NCBI GenBank assembly: GCA_029253805.1
Contig: JAQWYU010000174.1
Location: 1-7,792 of the forward strand
Direction of reading: 5' to 3'
Source of the DNA: Flavobacteriaceae bacterium
GTDB lineage: Bacteria; Bacteroidota; Bacteroidia; Flavobacteriales; Flavobacteriaceae
DNA: 7,792 nt
Shown in pieces: positions 4,675-7,792 of this stretch. The notes beneath the pieces are model-generated. The model did no database searches. It had not been told where the DNA came from and was given only the letters and a program-made list of their open reading frames with translations. A program made the translations under genes and the position numbers. Each line of letters starts with the position of its first letter. Within the stretch, counting starts at the first letter, position 1.

Positions 4675-6255
4675 ATGACACTCACTACAAAATTTAATTT
4701 CTTACAGAAATTTAAACAGATAAAGATTTTCATCACTGTTTTGATATCACTTTTTACAATTAACTTAAGTGCCTTAAATATAAACCCTGAGAGCAATATT
4801 AATTCGTGCTTCAAAGGCTTTAAATATTCATTGCATCAATCTAATTGTTCCGTAAATGATACTATCGACAAAAGCTCAAAATCACAAAAGGTTATTAGAG
4901 ATGTTGGGAATGCAGGCAAAAAGTTATTAAAAAAAATAAAGGAACTTTTTGCAATGAAACATAAGATTCCAAAGGATTATGTTCAGGCCGATTACATACA
5001 ACTAATCGCTAAAGATTCTTTATCAATTATTAAGAATAATTTAGGAATAATTCCAAAGCTTAAGTTGCTATATCCAAGAATTACTCCTTCAAAAGGGTAT
5101 TTTTCTTTCCAAGTTGGTGACTATGAATACTTTAAATATGTAAAAGATATAAATATAAATGAAATTGAGTATATCAAGCTTATTTCCGACGACGGATCGG
5201 AGTGTTACATAGATAAGTTTGAGTTTATAAAAAAAGATAATATAAACCGACATTTTGCTTTTTTATTAGATCATAGTGGTTCTATGGGTAGAAAGCGAGC
5301 TTCAATTTTACAGAACTCTTTATATGAAGCTATTGAGAAAAACACATCCGTGGATCAAAACTCAACATATAATGTTTATAAGTTTTCTGAATACACTAGA
5401 CGTATAGCAAAAAGTCAGAATGCAGGTAGTATAGCAGCATCAATGCTTCCTGCAAATGGTTTAAAAGGCTTTGGTGGAGGAACTGCAGTTAAAGATGCTT
5501 TAATTCACGCTATAACAGACTTAAATAATGAAAATAAAAATGACTTTAAAATCATTGTTTTATTAACAGATGGAGACTCCAACAGTGACTTACAAAAATT
5601 ACCAATGGAAGAAGTCGTAAAATCAGCGACTAAAAACAATATAAATATTGTTTCTGTAGCTTTTGGAAGTTACTTAAATATTGATTATTTAAAGGATATT
5701 GCTGAATACTCTGGAGGAGACTTGTTTCACATATATAGTCCAGAAGAATTTAAAATTTTGTTTGATAATATCTTCCAAGATATTATTCTTAGCTATGATT
5801 TAGAATTTGTCCCTTGTTTATTTGGTGATGATGTTCAGTTAGAAATGAAAATTGTTAGTAACGACCTTGTTTTAAAGGGAAGGACAGTTTTTAGAACTCC
5901 TTTAACTACAGGATATACAATTGATCTTTCAATAAACTTTGACAACAATAGTGCTAATATTAGCCCAAAACATACAAGACGTTTAGAAACTATTTACAAA
6001 TTGATGAAGTTCAAACCAACTTTAAAAATCTTAGTTGAAGGTCACTCGGATCGATCAGGAAGTGAAAAAATAAATATTTCTTTATCCAATAAAAGAGCTA
6101 GCTCAGTAAAAAATTTCCTAGTTGGCAAAGGAATCTCTTCTAATAGAATACAGGTTAAAGGTTATGGTTCATCCAACCCTGCTTTTGATTATGCTCCCGG
6201 AACAAATGAAAACGCGTTAAATAGAAGAATACAAATTGTAGTTTTAAGTGAGTAA
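4675..6255 (+). CDS. vWA-OmpA envelope protein
   Basis: The product has 526 residues. A basic start and hydrophobic stretch (~14-34) act as a signal peptide or anchor. Residues ~190-375 are a von Willebrand A domain: strand HFAFLLDHSGSMG carries an intact MIDAS (Asp199, Ser201, Ser203), Thr270 lies in GGGTAVKDAL and Asp299 in LLTDGDSNSD, so metal-dependent ligand binding is likely. Residues ~418-526 are an OmpA-like peptidoglycan-binding domain: FDNNSANI, VEGHSDRSG, LSNKRASSV, VKGYGSSNP, then NENALNRRI. The family's DAP-contacting Asp/Arg pair is probably Asp459/Arg474. Such a protein would sit in the periplasm or outer membrane, tied to the cell wall and presenting a vWA module; its partner is unknown. 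An alternative ATG at 4664 is excluded because it runs only four codons to a TGA. It fills the largest cassette, R6-R7. Confidence 0.9.
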   Translation: MTLTTKFNFLQKFKQIKIFITVLISLFTINLSALNINPESNINSCFKGFKYSLHQSNCSVNDTIDKSSKSQKVIRDVGNAGKKLLKKIKELFAMKHKIPKDYVQADYIQLIAKDSLSIIKNNLGIIPKLKLLYPRITPSKGYFSFQVGDYEYFKYVKDININEIEYIKLISDDGSECYIDKFEFIKKDNINRHFAFLLDHSGSMGRKRASILQNSLYEAIEKNTSVDQNSTYNVYKFSEYTRRIAKSQNAGSIAASMLPANGLKGFGGGTAVKDALIHAITDLNNENKNDFKIIVLLTDGDSNSDLQKLPMEEVVKSATKNNINIVSVAFGSYLNIDYLKDIAEYSGGDLFHIYSPEEFKILFDNIFQDIILSYDLEFVPCLFGDDVQLEMKIVSNDLVLKGRTVFRTPLTTGYTIDLSINFDNNSANISPKHTRRLETIYKLMKFKPTLKILVEGHSDRSGSEKINISLSNKRASSVKNFLVGKGISSNRIQVKGYGSSNPAFDYAPGTNENALNRRIQIVVLSE

Positions 6256-6337
6256 AAATATATTGTAAAAAATAAAAGAAAAGGAAAACTCCCCAGACTT
6301 ACTTAGGCTTAATGCTTTATTACAACCATCTAATAAT

Positions 6338-6355
6338 ATTTATATTAATATAAAT
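6338..6355. repeat. 18-bp perfect AT palindrome
   Basis: ATTTATATTAATATAAAT is a perfect palindrome, 83 bp after the vWA-OmpA stop and shortly before R7. It could form a weak hairpin or be a protein-binding site. In sequence this AT-rich it may be chance. It lacks the GC stem of an intrinsic terminator. Confidence 0.4.
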
Positions 6356-6372
6356 GCTGGAGAACTGAATTT

Positions 6373-6471
6373 CTAAACCATAGACATATCCTCTTCCATC
6401 AGTTCAGCAACTTCTAAACCTCTTAAGTAGGTAAAGCTTACATTGATTATATTTGAGTAAACTAACTTATT
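6373..6471 (+). repeat. Array repeat R7 (best full-length promoter-bearing copy)
   Basis: The 65-bp core is 6373-6437 (CTAAACCATAGACATATC ... AGTAGGTAAAGC) and the unit runs to the next ATG. The minus strand reads without a stop from Y-S-N-I-I-N-V-S-F-T-Y-L-R-G to L-E-V-A-E-L-M-E-E-D-M-S-M-V-stop. This aligns to H-S-S-I-N-V-S-L-T-Y-L-R-G of the recombinase fragment with one extra codon. It shows that the right, promoter-bearing half is also derived from recombinase coding sequence. Confidence 0.9.
6448..6455 (+). promoter_or_regulatory. Bacteroidetes -7 promoter box TATATTTG
   Basis: Perfect TAnnTTTG, 10 bp after the core of R7 and 16 bp before the ATG at 6472. On the opposite strand the same bases encode the Asn-Ile of the recombinase-like Y-S-N-I stretch. 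Confidence 0.65.
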
Positions 6472-6792
6472 ATGAAAAAAGTATTTGCCATATTGTGTGT
6501 TTTAGGAATAGCTTATCCTTACTATTACATCTTTAAATTTATTGAAACAAATAATTGGGAATGGTCTACTTCACTATTTTTTGAACAAATTAACCAGAAT
6601 TATGCAATGAGTATTTTAAATGCTGATTTAACTATTGCAGCCACATCTTTTCTTATTTATCTTATTTATAGATTAAGAGTAAAAGCAATCAGTAAAAATC
6701 AGTTTATTAAGTATTTGATTTCTTTATTTATGGTTGGCTTTTCATTAGTCCTACCATTATATCTATATGACAATTATGAAAAAAATAACTAA
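6472..6792 (+). CDS. DUF2834-like three-helix membrane protein
   Basis: The product has 106 residues. Three hydrophobic helices lie at about 3-21, 50-66 and 79-98. The features recalled from DUF2834 proteins are all present in order: MKK...AILCVLGIAYPYYYIFKF at the N-terminus; an amphipathic loop with SLFFEQI; AMSILNADLTIAATSFLIYLI as the second helix after an Ala/Asn-Ala-Asp turn; and a last helix ending GFSLVLPLYLYD. Length fits the family (~100-110 residues). DUF2834 proteins are small integral membrane proteins of unknown function. The sequence gives no catalytic clue. The gene sits alone in a 416-bp cassette, its promoter in R7, and its TAA (6790-6792) is the start of R8. Confidence 0.75.
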   Translation: MKKVFAILCVLGIAYPYYYIFKFIETNNWEWSTSLFFEQINQNYAMSILNADLTIAATSFLIYLIYRLRVKAISKNQFIKYLISLFMVGFSLVLPLYLYDNYEKNN

Positions 6793-6885
6793 ACCATAGG
6801 CATATCCTCTTCAGTCAGTTCAGCTATCTCAAGTCCTCTTATATATGTTAGACTGACATTTATAGATGAGTGGTGTATAGCTTTC
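6789..6885 (+). repeat. Array repeat R8, recombinase-type flank
   Basis: The 65-bp core is 6789-6853 (CTAAACCATAGGCATATC ... GTTAGAC). Unlike R1-R7, similarity to R9 continues without gaps to 6885 (ACATTTATAGATGAGTGG, then ATAGCTTTC). The minus strand reads K-A-I-H-H-S-S-I-N-V-S-L-T-Y-I-R-G to E-E-D-M-P-M-V-stop. It lacks the TATATTTG box and plus-strand start codon. R8 and R9 are 836 bp apart and bracket the minus-strand gene. Confidence 0.9.
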
Positions 6886-6905
6886 AGTAATTTTATTTTG
6901 GAACG

Positions 6906-6935
6906 AAAAAGCCCCCTTTTTAGGAGGCCTCTTTT
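6906..6935 (-). terminator. Intrinsic terminator of the minus-strand membrane protein gene
   Basis: Read on the minus strand: GCCTCCT, loop AAAAA, GGGGGC, then TTTTT (the run is at 6910-6906). The stem GCCTCCT/AGGGGGC has one mismatched (A-C) position. The structure begins about 21 bp after the gene's stop at 6957. A 4-bp A-run on the other side (plus-strand TTTT at 6932-6935) could give weak bidirectional activity. Confidence 0.8.
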
Positions 6936-6956
6936 GTCTGTTGCAATTAAAAATAT

Positions 6957-7553
6957 TTATTTCTTTTCTATTTGCTTCGAAACGACTGTCATAATTTTAT
7001 TTTCATATGCAATAAAAATTGTCGCAATTAGCATAATGTACATTCCCCAGTTGAATCTCGGAATTATTCCTTCTCTTGGATTCATATCGATACTGAATCC
7101 ATATCGAACGAAGAAGATTCCTGTTATGATGAGTAATATTTTTTTCGCCACATTCATATTTCTTTCATTCAAAAATGGAATGTCCTTGTCTAAAGATTTC
7201 ATAACTGGACCCAAAATTAAAAAGAGTGCGCCTAGAAGAATGAAAACAGTTAATTTATCAAATAAGCCAAGAATTGGGTTACAAGTATCACATCCTCTTT
7301 TTTTAGTATAGATACTTTTTGCCGCTTCAGCTTTGGCTTCTCTCTTTTGCCCGGCATTGGCATCATCCATACGATCCCCATCTAAACTGACAGTATTGGT
7401 TAATATTTGCAATCCTGATACCGAGACGCCTACTAGGGTGTCACCATCTCTATTTACTTGCTTATTTGACCACATTGGGAGAAGGAGATAAGAAATAAGC
7501 AAAACTAGGGATGCAATAATAGCGGGTGTGGTTATTAATTTTTTGAAATTCAT
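6957..7553 (-). CDS. Hypothetical four-helix membrane protein
   Basis: The product has 198 residues. Helix 1 (~9-26, TTPAIIASLVLLISYLLLP) may be a signal anchor. A ~70-residue soluble segment follows, including a charged Ala/Glu/Lys helix (AGQKREAKAEAAKS) and a CxxC pair (CDTC, 88-91). Three more helices come at ~100-119, 138-155 and 167-183, then a basic tail. The CxxC lies just before helix 2, on the probable periplasmic side, so a disulfide or metal site is possible. I do not recognise a family; a DoxX/DoxD-like helix bundle was considered but no diagnostic motif was seen. It is the only intact gene here on the minus strand. It has its own terminator and lies between R8 and R9. No TATATTTG was found upstream; TTTTG then 19 bp and TAAATAAT at about 7569-7600 is a weak promoter candidate. 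Confidence 0.85.
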   Translation of the reverse strand: MNFKKLITTPAIIASLVLLISYLLLPMWSNKQVNRDGDTLVGVSVSGLQILTNTVSLDGDRMDDANAGQKREAKAEAAKSIYTKKRGCDTCNPILGLFDKLTVFILLGALFLILGPVMKSLDKDIPFLNERNMNVAKKILLIITGIFFVRYGFSIDMNPREGIIPRFNWGMYIMLIATIFIAYENKIMTVVSKQIEKK

Positions 7554-7624
7554 AGCGTTATTTATTATTTAATAATTTGGCATAATTTAACAAAATTTTT
7601 CAATTAAAATTAATCACTCTAACT

Positions 7625-7721
7625 TTATATAATAGGCATATCCTCCTCGGTCAGTTCAGCTATCTCAAGTCCTCTTAAATAAGTTAGACTAACATTTATA
7701 GATGAGTGGCCCATAGCTTTC
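7625..7721 (+). repeat. Array repeat R9, recombinase-type flank
   Basis: The 65-bp core is 7625-7689 and ends GTTAGAC like R8. Homology to R8 runs gap-free to 7721. Its left end (ATATAATAGGC) has changed, replacing the M-V-stop codons by I-I-stop. It forms the 3' end of the recombinase fragment described separately. Confidence 0.88.
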
Positions 7722-7789
7722 TTCAGCCACTGAGGTCTATTAAAGAATTTATGAAACATCTGTATTGTTACACTTGTATCATAAAAGTA
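7625..7789 (-). pseudogene. C-terminal fragment of a tyrosine recombinase (phage-integrase family)
   Basis: The minus strand encodes 54 residues ending at TAA 7625-7627. It contains WLKKAMGHSSINVSLTYLRG, the classic C-terminal block of tyrosine recombinases: the (L/M)GH motif with its active-site His (residue 28), then ~8 residues later the Tyr nucleophile (residue 37, LTYLRG). The tail is LEIAELTEEDMPII. The upstream catalytic Arg/HxxR box is not in the window. The frame is closed by TGA at 7790-7792, the last bases here, so this is either a truncated or disrupted integrase copy or a cassette junction that kept ~100 bp of integrase. The segment before the GH motif (IQMFHKFFNRPQ) is not clearly integrase-like. 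It shows which gene the other repeats came from. Confidence 0.7.
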
Positions 7790-7792
7790 TCA

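Noticed and set aside
4620..4814. Minus-strand open frame of 64 codons
   Set aside because: It is antisense to the start of the vWA-OmpA gene and repeat R6. Its end reads N-F-N-L-T-Y-F only because R6 carries the recombinase tail, then it stops.
6338..6355. AT palindrome as an intrinsic terminator for the vWA-OmpA gene
   Set aside because: The stem has no G-C pairs and no following T-run, so termination is not supported. It is kept only as a palindrome.
6898..7311. Plus-strand open frame of 137 codons
   Set aside because: It reads through the minus-strand gene's terminator hairpin and is antisense to the four-helix membrane protein, whose start, helices and terminator are coherent.
835..7721. 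CRISPR array
   Set aside because: Units are degenerate, spaced by hundreds to 1800 bp and separated by genes, with no cas genes.
835..7721. Classical integron with attC sites
   Set aside because: Only a GTTRRRY-like heptamer is shared. No paired attC boxes or variable stem-loop were found, and the repeat is instead an integrase 3' end. No intI is in the window.

Overview
The window is AT-rich DNA most consistent with a marine or soil Bacteroidetes (Flavobacteriia-type) chromosome. The evidence is the Bacteroidetes promoter box TAnnTTTG (here TATATTTG) before several genes, the lack of Shine-Dalgarno sequences, signal peptides of the MKKI...SFGQ type, and family content (secreted CAP protein, vWA-OmpA protein, DUF2834-like protein). 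No core housekeeping gene is present, so this is an accessory region.

The organising principle is a degenerate direct repeat of about 65 bp, extending to about 100 bp in the best copies. It occurs nine times, at roughly 835, 1088, 1975-2002, 2501, 3438, 4572, 6373, 6789 and 7625. Between consecutive repeats there is normally one gene. In several cases the upstream gene's TAA stop is the first bases of the repeat (TAAACCATAGG...), and the repeat runs to, or nearly to, the next gene's ATG. The layout is therefore a string of single-gene cassettes of about 250 to 1800 bp, like an integron array, but the repeat is not an attC site. Read on the minus strand, every repeat is a codon-by-codon relative of the C-terminal end of a tyrosine recombinase, with the catalytic-Tyr segment LTYLRG, then LEIAEL and EEDMP and usually a stop. 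The rightmost copy extends further (...KKAMGHSSINVSLTYLRG...) and holds both the GH motif and the nucleophile Tyr. The simplest model is that a tyrosine recombinase uses the 3' end of its own gene as attachment site. Each cassette would then bring a copy of that end, plus a promoter (TATATTTG, 10 bp beyond the core) that drives the cassette gene.

Cargo from left to right: the 3' part of a coiled-coil protein gene (1-825); a 49-residue single-helix membrane protein (942-1091); a secreted caspase-like/clan CD protein (1186-1965); a two-helix membrane protein (2049-2504); a secreted CAP/SCP-domain protein (2579-3112) with a decayed minus-strand gene behind it (3109-3363); a protein with five 21-residue repeats and a predicted beta-barrel-like C-terminus (3534-4562); a vWA-OmpA envelope protein (4675-6255); a DUF2834-like membrane protein (6472-6792); and a minus-strand four-helix membrane protein with its own terminator (6957-7553). 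The right edge holds the C-terminal fragment of the recombinase (7625-7789), closed upstream by an in-frame TGA at the last three bases.

The genes do not form one pathway. Apart from the first, whose N-terminus is outside the window, the intact products are predicted to be secreted or membrane-bound. That is what one expects of a mobile pool of envelope and surface functions rather than an operon. Whether this repeat/cassette system is already described cannot be judged from sequence alone.
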